Shown in pieces: positions 24,407 to 35,810 of a stretch of 64,000 bases of DNA. Position 1 is the stretch's first letter. Every line of letters starts with the position of its first letter. This stretch comes from Primulina eburnea (Eukaryota; Streptophyta; Magnoliopsida; Lamiales; Gesneriaceae), in the NCBI RefSeq assembly GCF_022965805.1, contig NC_133110.1, forward strand, positions 35,464,317-35,528,316, in the 5' to 3' direction. Under the pieces are notes generated by a model, which searched no databases, was not told the DNA's origin, and saw nothing but the letters and a program-made list of their open reading frames with translations. The translations under genes and the position numbers were made by a program.

Positions 24407-25371
24407 GTAGACCAGCAGACCAGAACAACAGAATAACTTATCAGTAGCTGTTGTTCTAGTAAAACTAAACCAGTAGAAAATGGATAACAATACAAAACCA
24501 GTAGAGAACGTTTTCTAACGTTGCTATCTTAATTGTTACCGTTAAAGAGTTCCTAGTACTAGTATTAATTGCAGCATTAAATAATATACGGAGTCATTTA
24601 ATGCATATTACCCAATTAAGTATAAAACAAGACTGATTGTTTTATAGCTTTTCTGCAGGAACTTGTTTCGGTAATAAAGCTGATTGTATCAGTTATCTGA
24701 AGACTTCTCTGATTGTGAACGTTGAACTCAGTCGATTATATATACTTGGATCAAATCCTTGTTCGACACGACACTTCGCATAATATCATTTTCAAGGAAC
24801 AAAGCTACTCTCTTATCAGACGAATATCAGAATTCCTTGAGCATTTAAAAAGTTCAACACAAAGAAAAGTAGCACACGCTTCATAGCTTGTATCTGATCT
24901 TCTAAAGATCATTCTGTGCTACTAATTCTTACACTCTTCACAATCTTTACATCACTTATACTTTATCAGAAGAATCTGTAATCTGAAAAGAGTCTTTTCA
25001 GAACTTTGTGTTTCGCATTTTTGTGAGTTGAGAAACTAAGAGTTTCAGTAGGCTGAGGTGTAATCCTTCTGTAGTGGGTGTGTACAAGTGTTGTACTGTA
25101 ATATCCAAAGTCTTTTAGTTATACCTTCTGGAAACAGAAGAAGGGGAGACGTAGAAGAGTTTATCTTCGAACTTCCATAACAACTGCTGTCTACTGCTTT
25201 ATTGTTTTTCAACTACTTCATCAGATTGTTTCCGCACGTTTTACTATAATTAGGTGAAAGTATTCGCAAAAGATCAACTACTATCCTTAACAGGATTTTA
25301 GTACCTCATCAGAACGAAAAACGAGTAGAGTTTATTCACCCCCCCTCTAAACTCAACTTCGATCCTCAACA
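24407..25371 (+). repeat. Main part of the copia 5' LTR
   Basis: This is the portion of the 5' LTR to the right of the nested Athila element; the first 47 bp are at 14797-14843. It matches 34844-35810 with about 2% difference and ends GATCCTCAACA just before the primer site. Confidence 0.93.
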
Positions 25372-25373
25372 AT

Positions 25374-25388
25374 TGGTATCATAGCAGG
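25374..25388 (+). other. Primer binding site of the copia element
   Basis: TGGTATCATAGCAGG follows the 5' LTR by two bases. It resembles the tRNA-iMet site with one mismatch in the first 12 bases (T for G after TGGTATCA). Confidence 0.8.
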
Positions 25389-25417
25389 TTATTCTTGTTT
25401 GTGAAAAACTACAATAA

Positions 25418-27299
25418 ATGGCACACTTCAGCAAGATCCCTATGTTCTCTAAGGAAGATTTTGACGACTGGAAGATAAGAATGCAAGATCATCTTGTAGC
25501 ACAAGATGATGACATGTGGTATGTCATCACAGATGGTCCACTGAAAATCTTAAAGCCTAACACAGCTGTTGCTGTTACTGACGGTGCACCACAGATGGTC
25601 GAAAAATCAAGAAGTGAATGGACCAGTGAAGATAAGAAAAAGGCCAATCTTGATAATGTGGCGAAGGATATATTGTATAAAACTCTCGACAAGAACACTT
25701 TCAGCAAGATTAAAATGTGTTCTACTGCAAAGGATATTTGGGAAAAGCTCATCCAGATATGTGAAGGAAATGAGCAAACGAAAGAAAATAAACTGTCTGT
25801 AGCAATGCAGAAGTTTGAAAATCTGAAAATGAGAGCAGGTGAAACTCTAAATGAGTTTGATGAAAGATTCAGTAGCTTGATCAATGAGCTAGCTGCTCTG
25901 GGTAAAGAGCATAGCAACAGAGAAATAGCCCTCAAGGTGATGAGAGCCTTACCCAGAGAATGGGATGTTAAAACAATGGCTATGAGAGTATCCAAAGACT
26001 TGAACAAGTTGGAACTGCACGACTTATTTGCAGATCTGAAGGCCTACGAGTTCGAATTGGAAGTAAGAAGTGGAGAAGAGCCTTCAAGCCTACCCACCAA
26101 GGCTCTTGCTGCTACTGCTACTGCTTTTACTGCTACTGCCTCTACCTCTTCTACTGCTGCTGCAGTTGTACCTCAGGCATTACCGACTGTGATCATTGAT
26201 AATACAATGGAGAAGAATGCTGAACAAATCAGTAGTGATGCTATGTCCTTATTTGTAAAGAAATTCTCCAGGTTCATGAAGAAGAACCATCGAACCTATC
26301 AGGGTCCCAATCGCAACTTCAAGAAAGATTCACCATCTGGTGATATGGGATGCTTCAACTGTGGAAAGATAGGTCACTTCATTGCAGATTGTCCTAAACC
26401 AAAGAAGGATGATCAAAAGAGAAAGGATCACAAAAGGAATGAAAAAGTCCAGAAGAGATCGAAAAGCGATGATTGCCGAAGAAAGCAAATATAAGTGGGC
26501 GGACTCTAGTTCTGAGTCATCTGACTCAGAAAGTCATTCCAGTGATAGTGATGCAGAAGAAGTCAAATGTCTAATGGCAGACAATGACTCAACCTCGACA
26601 TCTGGAGAGGTATTTGATTTTGACTCTAATGATTTTACACGAAATGACTTGATTGATGCAATGCATGAAATGGTAAAAGAGTATTCCAGACTTTCTCAAT
26701 CATTTGAAGAAGTTAAGATTGAAAATCAGAACTTAAAGAATCAGAGCAGTAAGTTAACTTGCTTGCAAGTAGACAGCTGCAATGATTTACAAGTTAAGAT
26801 GAGTAAATTAATAACCGAGAATGAAAGAACCAAAGCAGATTACCAGAAGGTGCTTTCTGAAAACCAGAAGTTGTCGCTACTAGTAAATGCTTGGAACAAG
26901 TCTTCTGTTTCATTGGAAAAGATGCAAGAATTACAAAAACAGTCAGGAGATAGGAGTGGTCTCGGTTTTTGTAATAATGAAGGCACTTCTGAAACGAATA
27001 CTAAGCCAACACTGGATATGTGCAAAGGGAAATACATTCATTTTGTGAAATCCAGTGTGGTACAGGAACCAGAAGTACCTACTGCTTCAGTTGAAAGGAA
27101 TGTAAATCTGACGAACAAAAGAATGCACTATGGTCTGGGTTACGTTAAACCTAAGGAAAAAGTTGACCAGAGTTCTAGATTCAGAAAAGAATTCAACTCT
27201 GGAAGACAACATCCTATGAAGGTTATAAACTACCAGTACTACAACTCTAAACCTGTTCAGAAGAGATACAGACTGGAAAACAGAAACAGAAGGGAATAA
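25418..27299 (+). pseudogene. Copia gag, frameshifted
   Basis: The frame from the ATG at 25418 encodes a copia capsid domain (start MAHFSKIPMF, then an acidic, charged helical region). A CCHC zinc knuckle has cysteines and histidine at C312, C315, H320 and C325. The frame ends at 26494. From about 26460 the protein-like sequence continues in another frame, with a serine/aspartate-rich patch and a long coiled coil, to a stop at 27299. A frameshift near 26455-26475 therefore splits what was probably one long Sire-type gag. The capsid part alone is complete and could still be made. Confidence 0.8.
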
Positions 27300-27460
27300 C
27301 AACATTTTGGTATGCATACTGTTAGAAATAACAGACCTTCTGTTGCACACACATCTTTGGATACCCGAAGTAAAAAGTCACCAAGAATTGTACAAATGTG
27401 GGTTCCCAAAGGACTGATAAGGCTTGGACCCAAATAGATTTGGGTACCAGTTACTAAAAT

Positions 27461-29141
27461 TTGTGTTTGAAGGAACAGCAGAAGGAAGCAGAAATCAGTA
27501 ACTCTACATGGTATCTGGACAGTGGATGTTCCAAACACATGACTGGACAAAGAAACCTACTTTCCGAGATAGTGAGCTGTACTGGACCAAAGATAACTTT
27601 TGGAGACAACTCAAAAGGTAAAACCATGGGTAAGGGTAAGATTATCCATGGTAATATAACTATTAATGATGTGTTATTAGTTGACAATCTTTGTTACAAT
27701 CTAATCAGCATTAGTCAACTTTGTGATAATGGGTATTCTGTGGCTTTTCAAAAGCATTCATGTATAGTTAGAGATTCTGCTGAAACTACTGTGTTAACCG
27801 GAAAGAGAGAAGGCAATACTTACAGAGTCTCTTGGAACTCAAATCATGTCAATACTCTACATGCTTAGTTGCTTCTCTTAGCAATAAACACTGGCTATGG
27901 CACAAGAAACTGAATCATCTGAATTTCAAGTCAATCAATTATCTCAAGAAACAGAATATAGTTGATGGATTACCTGACATTAATTTCGTTAAAAATCATG
28001 TTTGTTCTGCTTGTCAGCTTGGGAAACAGATAAGATCCAGTTTCAAGACCAAAGATAGCAAATCAACTTCAAGATGTCTGGAACTACTGCATATGGATCT
28101 ATTTGGTCCTATCCCCATCATGAGCTTAGGGGGAATGAAATATACTCTCATTGTTATTGATGATTTTTCTAGATTCACTTGGGTAATCTTTCTCGCAGGA
28201 AAAGATCAAACCAGTAGTCTCTTGATCAAGCTTCTGAAAAGGATTCAAATGAAAAATCTACTACCATCATTAAAATCAGAAGTGATCGGGGCACTGAATT
28301 CACTAACAAGTATCTTGAGTTATATTTGAATGAGCAGGGGATTCATCATGAATATTCAGCTGCCAGAACTCCTCAACAAAACGGAATAGCTGAGAGGAGA
28401 AATAGAACTCTAAAAGAAGCAGCTAGAACAATGCTAGCAGATGCAGACATTTCTCAGCGCTTCTGGGCTGAAGCTATCAATACTGCTTGTTACACGCAAA
28501 ACAGATCTATGGTCAACAAAAGACACAACCAGACTCCTTATGAAATATGGAAAGGGAAGAAGCCCAATGTATCTTATTTTCATGTGTTTGGTTGCAAATG
28601 TTTTGTACTAAATAATGGAAAAAATCATTTGACGGCATTTGACTCAAAATCAGATGCTGGAATATTTCTTGGTTATTCTGCTGTAAGCAGAGCTTTTAGA
28701 ATCTTCAACAATAGAACTCTTAATGTTGAAGAATCGATTCATGTTGTCTTCGATGAAGACAGCAGTGCTGAAATTTCTAACATATCTGATTTAAGTAACA
28801 GGTTAGAGAGGATTCACTTGGAAATTGACAGTGAAGATGATGTAGAAGCAAATACCAAGGATCTTCAAAATCCAGAACCAGACATTCCAATAGTGGAACC
28901 AAAAGTACAGAATTTGGATCTACCAATACCAGCAGAAGATGTTCAAGAACCTACTACTGGTTCTGTAGAAGACAATCTTAACATATCAAATCAGGAAGAT
29001 GTCCATTCAAATCCGTTTATCTGGAGAAAATCTCATCCTCCATCATTGGTTATTGGTAATCCAGCATCGCCGTTGAGAACCAGAAGGCAAATGCTTAATG
29101 AATACATGCATGCTGCTTTTATATCTCAGGATGAACCATAG
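27461..29141 (+). pseudogene. Copia protease and integrase, broken
   Basis: The protease motif WYLDSGCSKHMTG begins near 27509. The integrase finger follows (HKKLNH then CSACQLGK). The catalytic triad codons can be seen at 28096-28098 (D), 28284-28286 (D) and 28392-28394 (E). The second D lies in a different frame from the first, so a frameshift lies between about 28245 and 28284. Protease and integrase also lie in different frames, with a stop at 27868. A TAG at 29139-29141 ends the integrase frame in front of the RT domain. No intact polyprotein can be read. Confidence 0.88.
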
Positions 29142-30658
29142 AAGATTGAAGAAGCTCTTCTGGATCCTAGTTGGATTGAAGCCATGCAAGAAGAGCTGAA
29201 TCTATTCAAACGTAATGAAGTTTGGTTTCTAGTACCTAGACCATCTCATCAAGCTGTCATTGGAACTCGGTGGGTATTCAGAAACAAACTAAATGAAGAA
29301 GGCACAGTGGTGAGAAATAAAGCTAGATTGGTAGCTCAAGGCTTCAGACAAGAAGAATGCATAGACTTTGATGAGACTTATGCACCAGTAGCAAGGCTCG
29401 AAGCAATCAGAATATTCTTAGCCTTTGCTGCTTTCTAGAATTTCAAAGTATATCAAATGGATGTGAAAAGTGCTTTTCTAAATGGTCTTTTACAAGAAGA
29501 AGTACACGTCGAACAACCTCCAGGTTTTATCGATCATTTCTCTCCGCATCATGTATTTAAATTACACAAAGGATTATATGGTCTAAAACAGGCACCTAGA
29601 GCTTGGTATGACACTCTATCACAATTTCTTATTGATCATGATTTTACCATCGGAGTAGTAGATAAAACTTTATTTACTTTAGTCAAGAATAAGCACATTC
29701 TTTTAGTACAGATCTATGTTGATGATATTATTTTTGGGTCAACTAACCCCAAATTATGTGCAAAGTTTGGAAAATTGATGCATGATAAATTTGAAATGAG
29801 TATGATGGGAGAATTAACATTCTTCCTAGGATTACAGATTAAGCAATCAGAGACTGAAATCTTTATAAATCAAGCCAAGTACACCAAGGAGCTTCTGAAA
29901 AAGTTTGGAATGGAAGCATGCTCTGCTGCTTCTACTCCAATGAGCTCATCTATTAAGCTTGATAAAGATGAAAGTGGTATTCCAGTAGAGGTAACTCAGT
30001 ATCGAGGTCTTATTGGTCTTTATTATATTTAACTGCCAGTAGACCAGATATCATGTTTGCTGTTTGCATTTGTGCTAGATTTCAATCTAACCCCAAACAA
30101 TCTCATTATATTGCTGCTAAACGTATTTTGAAGTACTTGAAAGGAACTCAAAACGTCGGCTTATGGTATCCCAATGATTCATCGTTAAATCTTATTGGAT
30201 ATTCAGATGCTGATTATGCAGGTTGCAAACTAGACCGAAAAAGCACAAGTGGTTTTTGTCAATTTCTTGGTGATAGGCTGATATCCTGGTTTAGCAAGAA
30301 AGATGCTTCCATAGCCACATCTACTGCAGAAGTAGAATATCTGGCTGCTGGAAGCTGCTGCTCTCAGATACTGTGGATTCAACAACAGTTAAGAGACTAC
30401 GGGATTCAAGCCTCCGAATCACCTATATTCTGTGACAATACCAGTGCAATTGCAATCACACAAAATCCAGTACTTCATTCCAGAACGAAGCACATAGACA
30501 TCAGACATCACTTTATTAGAGATCATGTACAGAAGAAGAACATTCGTCTGGAATATGTTTCTACTGATCAACAAGCAGCAGATATCTTCACGAAACCCTT
30601 ACCAGAAAATAAGTTTTCTTACTTTCGTAATTCTCTTGGTTTAATAGATTTAACTTGA
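29142..30658 (+). pseudogene. Copia reverse transcriptase and RNase H, broken
   Basis: The RT begins near 29184 and its active site YVDD is at 29715-29726. TAG at 29436-29438 interrupts it in frame. A frameshift near 30025 separates it from the RNase H part, which runs to a stop at 30658 and contains the usual copia landmarks (SDADYAGC, KSTSGFCQFLG, ADIFTKPL). The domain order PR-INT-RT-RH is the copia order. Confidence 0.9.
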
Positions 30659-31007
30659 CTATTTTCTGATATCTTAGTTAAACTTCTATTATTACTTGAT
30701 TGTTATCGCATTGAACTAACAGTAAGATATTTGCAGAAAAGCAGAAGAGAAAAGTCAGATAAGCAAACTGGAATTTTATTAGAAACCATTTCAGTACTTT
30801 ACACGATGCAAAAGTAAAAACAGTAGATCTTCTTTGCTATTTAACCAGTAGCGTTACATGTAGCGTTTGTCTTCTGTAATAGGAGCTCTCTGATATTCGC
30901 TTGCAAAGTACTTCAACAGGAAAAAGATGGTCTTCTTCGAAGAAGTAGGCCTAGAAAGAATCTAGCAAGCTTAGGTCTTGTCAGCACTAATGTAATTTTT
31001 AGATGCC
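30659..31007. other. Spacer of the copia element
   Basis: Non-coding stretch between pol and the antisense ORF. I see no motif in it. Confidence 0.4.
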
Positions 31008-31265
31008 TTACAGGGCATCAGAGAGGATTTCAGCATCATCAATCCACCAGCACTCTCTTATTGCATTAGCATGCTCCTGGAAGAAATCGATGCTATATTT
31101 CAAACTCAATCGAAGCAAAAGATCTGCTTGACTGTGGAAACTACAACTCCAGGAGTGTATTTCAGGGATCATTACGAAATTTATGACACCCTCAAACTTC
31201 TCTCTGGACAATTTTGCTTCATCTCCTGAATCAAACTCCAACTCTCTTTTTACTTGAGTTTTCAT
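31008..31265 (-). CDS. Antisense 85-residue ORF of unknown function inside the copia element
   Basis: This ORF begins at an ATG (31265) in the context AAACAATG and runs against the element. The protein is charged at its start (MKTQVKRELEFDSGDEAK) and then aromatic and tryptophan-rich. It has no motif I recognise. A TATAAATA box lies on the minus strand only 34 bp upstream, which would give a very short leader. Antisense ORFs between pol and an extra ORF have been described in some plant LTR elements, so it may be a real element gene. It could equally be chance or the start of a longer, decayed ORF. Confidence 0.35.
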   Translation of the reverse strand: MKTQVKRELEFDSGDEAKLSREKFEGVINFVMIPEIHSWSCSFHSQADLLLRLSLKYSIDFFQEHANAIRECWWIDDAEILSDAL

Positions 31266-31298
31266 TGTTTTTGTTTAACTTCGTTCAAGCTTTGCAGG

Positions 31299-31306
31299 TA
31301 TTTATA
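31299..31306 (-). promoter_or_regulatory. TATA box facing the antisense ORF
   Basis: The minus strand reads CCCTCTATAAATACC, a good plant TATA context. It points to transcription starting close to the ATG at 31265. Confidence 0.45.
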
Positions 31307-31710
31307 GAGGGAACAAAGACTCTTGTGAATCGCAAGATTGCGACTGTTCATTTTCAACGGCTCAGATTGAGATATGGCCAAGAGTCACTTGTCGCAATTA
31401 TGACTACTTATTAATTGCATTTACCGAGGGGGAACAGTATCTTAGTCAGACTAAGAGTTTGACACCTTTTCAGAAAACAGATAGGATGTCTGTCTTTTCG
31501 ATAAAACTACAAGTCTGCTGGTTTTGACAAAGTGCTCACATATTTCAGCACCCTGAAACTTCCAGCAGACGTTATCATAAAATGACAAATCCTTTTCTGA
31601 TTTCTTTTAGTAACCGTCTGGACAGCCCGCTCTTTTTCAAAATTTTCGAAATCATTCGTCTTTCTGACAGTTTCTGCAAAACTTTTCAAACACTCAACCA
31701 AAAACATACT

Positions 31711-31720
31711 GACACGTGTC
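31711..31720. promoter_or_regulatory. Perfect G-box palindrome upstream of the 941-residue ORF
   Basis: GACACGTGTC is a 10-bp palindrome containing the G-box core CACGTG, bound by plant bZIP and bHLH factors. It lies about 146 bp before the ATG at 31866. A weak TATA-like GTATATCTA lies between them at about 31741. It could help drive a separate transcript for the extra ORF. Confidence 0.35.
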
Positions 31721-31865
31721 TTTATGTTTATTTGACGGCTGTATATCTATTTCAAACTTCACATTTTCACCTTTACTGTTTCATAACTATCGCTATTCAG
31801 CTACTGCTTTCTCTCTATCATCACTAACTACTGCAAAATTTTTCTGATCTCATCTGCATACAGAA

Positions 31866-34691
31866 ATGGCTGGAGCATACACTCTTAACGCTTATCAAGT
31901 TAACTTTGCTTCGGTTCTCAACATCAAGGATGAGAATCTCTTGAAAATGTTTCAGGATATTGAGAAATCGGGACTCCGGAAATTCCTGGAAGCACCAGCA
32001 GTTATCTACAAAAATGCTCTCCTGGAATTTTACGCTAAAGCAACAGTGCATGAAGGAAGGATTGTTCATACTCAAGGAGATGCTTCTATCTCCATTGATG
32101 CCGCACATCTAGGAGCAACCTTCCTTCTTCCACTTTCGGGTACGTCTGAACTCTCTGATATTTCCAAGACAGATATGTCTGTTGCACTCAGCAACTTCTC
32201 AGCATCTGGAGAAGAAGTGTCTCCTTCCTGTCACAAGAAATTGCTCAAAATAGAGTATCAAATTCTGGCCGATATTGTGGCTAAAGCTATTTTGATCAAA
32301 GCTGTCACCTTTGACAAGTTGACGAAGGAGAAGATTCAAGTAATGACTGCCATCACCAAGGGGATTAAGGTGGACTGGAGTCATTTTATTTTCAGAATTA
32401 TGAAGGATATGGTTGTCAGGAGAAGTTCTGGTTTGGCGGTTCAGATCAGTGTTTTGCTCAAGGATGCTGGTTTCGCATCTACCAGTGATCTCGATGCTAC
32501 TTCCATTACCATGATTGATGCAGCAAATGTATTGGCTCTAAGGCCTAAGCCAACAGTGGCGGAGTTTGTTGCGATGAAGAAAGAAATTGGGGAAACTGCT
32601 TCAGAGGCTCCCAAACCTCAAAAGAAAATTTCAAAGAAACGATTGATTATTTCAACGGATTCAGATAAAACAGCATCAGAAGAGTCTGCTGCTGCTGTTC
32701 AACCAGCAGTGCCAACCCCAGCCAAGAAGAAACCGCGCACCATTCTTAAGATTAAAAAGACAGCATCACTGTCTGAAATTGAGAAAGTACCTATTCGACA
32801 GGTCTTTCCAGAAGCGGATCCTTCTGCTCGATCAACTGCTTCTTCGACTGCACACGCTACTGCGTCCATTTCAGCACCTTCTACTGATACTGCTTTTAAG
32901 CGAACATCTGGAATCGTTATTCGGGAACCAGCGAGCGGGTCTTCTGCTTTCCGACCTATTGCGCCTATTTCATCTTCTGACAAAGGCAAAGGGAAAATGG
33001 TGGAAGAACCACCTGTTTTTAGTCACAAAACCACTGTCACCACCGGCGTTGATCTTCATCTAGCAGAGATTGAGACCTCTGCAAATGATGACATGAATTT
33101 CTTTGATGAATGGCATACTGTCCGTTTGTTTCATTCCTTTGCTTACTTCAAAACAAAAGGGGCTTATGGCAAAATGATGAATGCGGAAAAGAGAATTTTT
33201 CAGCTGGCAAAAACAGAAAATGTCATCGAGGCCTTGCGCAGAAGGAACTTCATCCTCGATCAGCTGAAATGTCAGAAATTAGAATCAGTTCTGAAAGTTC
33301 TTCAATCGAATTTTGATTCTGCCATTCCTACTGCTGTTCAGGATCAAAATGTTATTATGATTCTATCTGACAGATTAAAACAGATGAATGAGCAACTTCT
33401 TGCTCAAGAACAAGGCTTTGAAGAGCCTATTGTCTATCATGTTGGCCTTGTCCCAATCTTTCAACAGAATCAGACAGTCGAGGAAAGGACTATAGCCTCC
33501 CCAAAGGCTTCTGCTCTTAGTACTCCTGCATCTCCAGCTAGGCCCATTCCGTCATCATCGCTATTGTCCGTGCATGAACTGGCTTCGGTTGAGGAAGTCA
33601 TTGAATCAATTATCCCCTCAGTCTCCACTACTCAAGAAGCAGCACCGGATACTTCGTTGCCACCCTCTGATTCTCCTACCCCAGGGCAACAATTAGCAGA
33701 ACCAGATGCTACTTCTTTACTGCCGAATTTAAAGATGTTTTCTGCTGCTCATCAAGCAGAAATGAACGTTCTTCTGGAACAGCCTTCTGCACCTTCTACT
33801 GAAGCACCTTCATATTCACAGGCTGTTATTGCACCTACGGAAGAAGCTTTGGCCTCTGACTTGGCCGTTCCTACTGAAGAAATTGCTCTTCCCCTGGTTG
33901 TTGTTGAACCTACTGTTTCTGCAATTCCAGCAGAAAGCACAACAGACCCTGCTCCTTCTACTGCATTGATGGATGCTCCTCCTGTTTCTACTGCGTTGAC
34001 TGTCTCCCTCCCTGTTTTGACTGCGACGAATTCTCGTCTTTCTGAGATCAAACAACGCATTCTTGCACGAACCCCTTCCCCGGAATTAGATGCATTCAAC
34101 CTGGAACATCAGATTCAGTGTCTACAAACCGACCTCAACAACATCTCTGATTTAGTGAAACGTATGTCTTGTGAAAACCTTGCGGAATTCAGTGGTGCTA
34201 AATCTTTCCGAGAGCGAATGGGGAAATACATCTATCTCACTAAGGAGACCACGTACAAGATGTATGCTGAAACCTCCGTTTTCAGACAAGCTATATCAAG
34301 AACTCATACCGCCATCATGCTTGCTCAAAATGATATACTCACTCGAATCACTGAGCATGATGATCTCTTTCGATCACTCTCTACTTCTGTGGAACTTTTG
34401 GATGCCAAGATTGACTCTCAAAATCAATCTATCACTGCCTTAGATAATTGCATCTCTTCTCAGACCCCGTATCTGGAGAAGCTAACCGATGGCATTCAAA
34501 ATATTTCCGGCAGACTGAATGATCTCTTTACCCATGTGGTTGCCGCTGATGCCAAAAAGGGGGAAGATAGAGGAGATAGAGGAGATCAAGCAGGAGCTAG
34601 GCAAACAGAAGATGAGGCTGAACCTTCTAACAGAAGAGATCAAGAACCTCAAAATGAAGAAATCATTTACAGGGACATTGGAATCGATTGA
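31866..34691 (+). CDS. Extra ORF of the copia element, in the env-like position, 941 residues
   Basis: This is one uninterrupted frame from ATG 31866 (context CAGAAATGG), ending 110 bp before the 3' LTR. Residues 1 to about 235 look like a folded, mainly helical domain (MAGAYTLNAY start; KDAGFASTSDL near 200; NVLALRPKP near 222). About 235-700 is rich in Ser, Thr, Pro and Ala. About 715-915 is heptad-like and may be a coiled coil, and the tail is strongly charged with RGD repeats. I see no signal peptide or membrane span, so calling it an envelope would rest on position alone. Sire/Maximus elements often have an ORF here. I recall related hypothetical proteins from Gesneriaceae. It is intact although gag-pol of the same element is broken. 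Confidence 0.75.
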   Translation: MAGAYTLNAYQVNFASVLNIKDENLLKMFQDIEKSGLRKFLEAPAVIYKNALLEFYAKATVHEGRIVHTQGDASISIDAAHLGATFLLPLSGTSELSDISKTDMSVALSNFSASGEEVSPSCHKKLLKIEYQILADIVAKAILIKAVTFDKLTKEKIQVMTAITKGIKVDWSHFIFRIMKDMVVRRSSGLAVQISVLLKDAGFASTSDLDATSITMIDAANVLALRPKPTVAEFVAMKKEIGETASEAPKPQKKISKKRLIISTDSDKTASEESAAAVQPAVPTPAKKKPRTILKIKKTASLSEIEKVPIRQVFPEADPSARSTASSTAHATASISAPSTDTAFKRTSGIVIREPASGSSAFRPIAPISSSDKGKGKMVEEPPVFSHKTTVTTGVDLHLAEIETSANDDMNFFDEWHTVRLFHSFAYFKTKGAYGKMMNAEKRIFQLAKTENVIEALRRRNFILDQLKCQKLESVLKVLQSNFDSAIPTAVQDQNVIMILSDRLKQMNEQLLAQEQGFEEPIVYHVGLVPIFQQNQTVEERTIASPKASALSTPASPARPIPSSSLLSVHELASVEEVIESIIPSVSTTQEAAPDTSLPPSDSPTPGQQLAEPDATSLLPNLKMFSAAHQAEMNVLLEQPSAPSTEAPSYSQAVIAPTEEALASDLAVPTEEIALPLVVVEPTVSAIPAESTTDPAPSTALMDAPPVSTALTVSLPVLTATNSRLSEIKQRILARTPSPELDAFNLEHQIQCLQTDLNNISDLVKRMSCENLAEFSGAKSFRERMGKYIYLTKETTYKMYAETSVFRQAISRTHTAIMLAQNDILTRITEHDDLFRSLSTSVELLDAKIDSQNQSITALDNCISSQTPYLEKLTDGIQNISGRLNDLFTHVVAADAKKGEDRGDRGDQAGARQTEDEAEPSNRRDQEPQNEEIIYRDIGID

Positions 34692-34789
34692 TTTGTTTAG
34701 TTTAATGCGTTATTAACATTATCCGTTTGTTTAAATGATTATCTGTTTTACTTAACGACTTTCTAATGTTTAGGTTTTGGCATCACCAC

Positions 34790-34801
34790 AAAGGGGGAAA
34801 T
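34790..34801 (+). other. Polypurine tract of the copia element
   Basis: AAAGGGGGAAAT lies directly before the 3' LTR and is the expected plus-strand primer. Confidence 0.8.
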
Positions 34802-35810
34802 TGTTAGATATGAATTTTATTGTGGCGATGATAACTAAAACCAGTAGACAAGCAGACCAGAACAACAGAATAACTTATCAGTAGCTGATGTTCTAGTAAA
34901 AATAAACCAGTAGAAAAGGGATAACAATACAAAACCAGTAGAGAACGTTTTCTAACGTTGCTATCTTAATTGTTACCGTTAAAGAGTTCCTAGTACTAGT
35001 ATTAATTGCAGCGTTAAATACTATACGAAGTCATTTAATGCATATTACCCAATTAAGTATAAAACAAGACTGATTGTTTTATAGCTTTTCTGCAGGAACT
35101 TGTTTCGGTAATAAAGCTGATTGTATCAGTTATCTGAAGACTTCTCTGATTGTGAACGTTGAACTCAGTCGATTATATATACTTGGATCAAATCCTTGTT
35201 CGACACGACACTTCGCATAATATCATTTTCAAATAACAAAGCTACTCTCTTATCAGACGAATATCAGAATTTCTTGAGCATTTAAAAAGTTCAACACAAA
35301 GAAAAGTAGCACACGCTTCATAGCTTGTATCTGATCTTCTAAAGATCATTCTGTGCTACTAATTCTTACACTCTTCACAATCTTTACATCACTTATACTT
35401 TATCAGAAGAGTCTGTAATCTGAAAAGAGTCTTTTCAGAACTTTGTGTTTCGCATTTTTGTGAGTTGAGAAACTAAGAGTTTCAGTAGGCTGAGGTGTAA
35501 GTCCTTCTGAAGTGGGTGTGTACAAGTGTTGTACTGTAATATCCAAAGTCTTTTAGTTATACCTTCTGGAAACAGAAGAAGGGGAGACGTAGAAGAGTTT
35601 ATCTTCGAACTTCCATAAACAACTGCTGTCTACTGCTTTATTGTTTTTCAACTACTTCATCAGATTGTTTCCGCACGTTTTACTGTAATCAGGTGAAAGT
35701 ATTCGCACAAGATCAATTACTATCCTTAACAGGATTTTAGTACCTCATCAGAACGAAAAACGAGTAGAGTTTATTCACCCCCCCTCTAAACTCAACTTCG
35801 ATCCTCAACA
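34802..35810 (+). repeat. 3' LTR of the copia element
   Basis: This 1009-bp repeat is uninterrupted and shows what the 5' LTR looked like before the Athila insertion. It is followed directly by the second CTGTT of the target duplication. Confidence 0.94.

Larger units (their letters stand above)
14797..35810 (+). mobile_element. Ty1-copia element (Sire/Maximus-like), with a gypsy element nested in its 5' LTR
   Basis: The 5' LTR (14797-14843 plus 24407-25371) and the 3' LTR (34802-35810, 1009 bp) begin TGTTAGATATG and end GATCCTCAACA. CTGTT flanks the element at 14792-14796 and 35811-35815. After removal of the nested gypsy element it is about 11.4 kb. It has gag, PR, INT, RT and RH in copia order, then a large extra ORF before the 3' LTR. 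That layout is typical of the Sire/Maximus lineage. The LTRs differ at roughly 20 positions per kilobase by eye. Gag-pol is broken by several stops and frameshifts, so the copy cannot move on its own. Confidence 0.93.
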
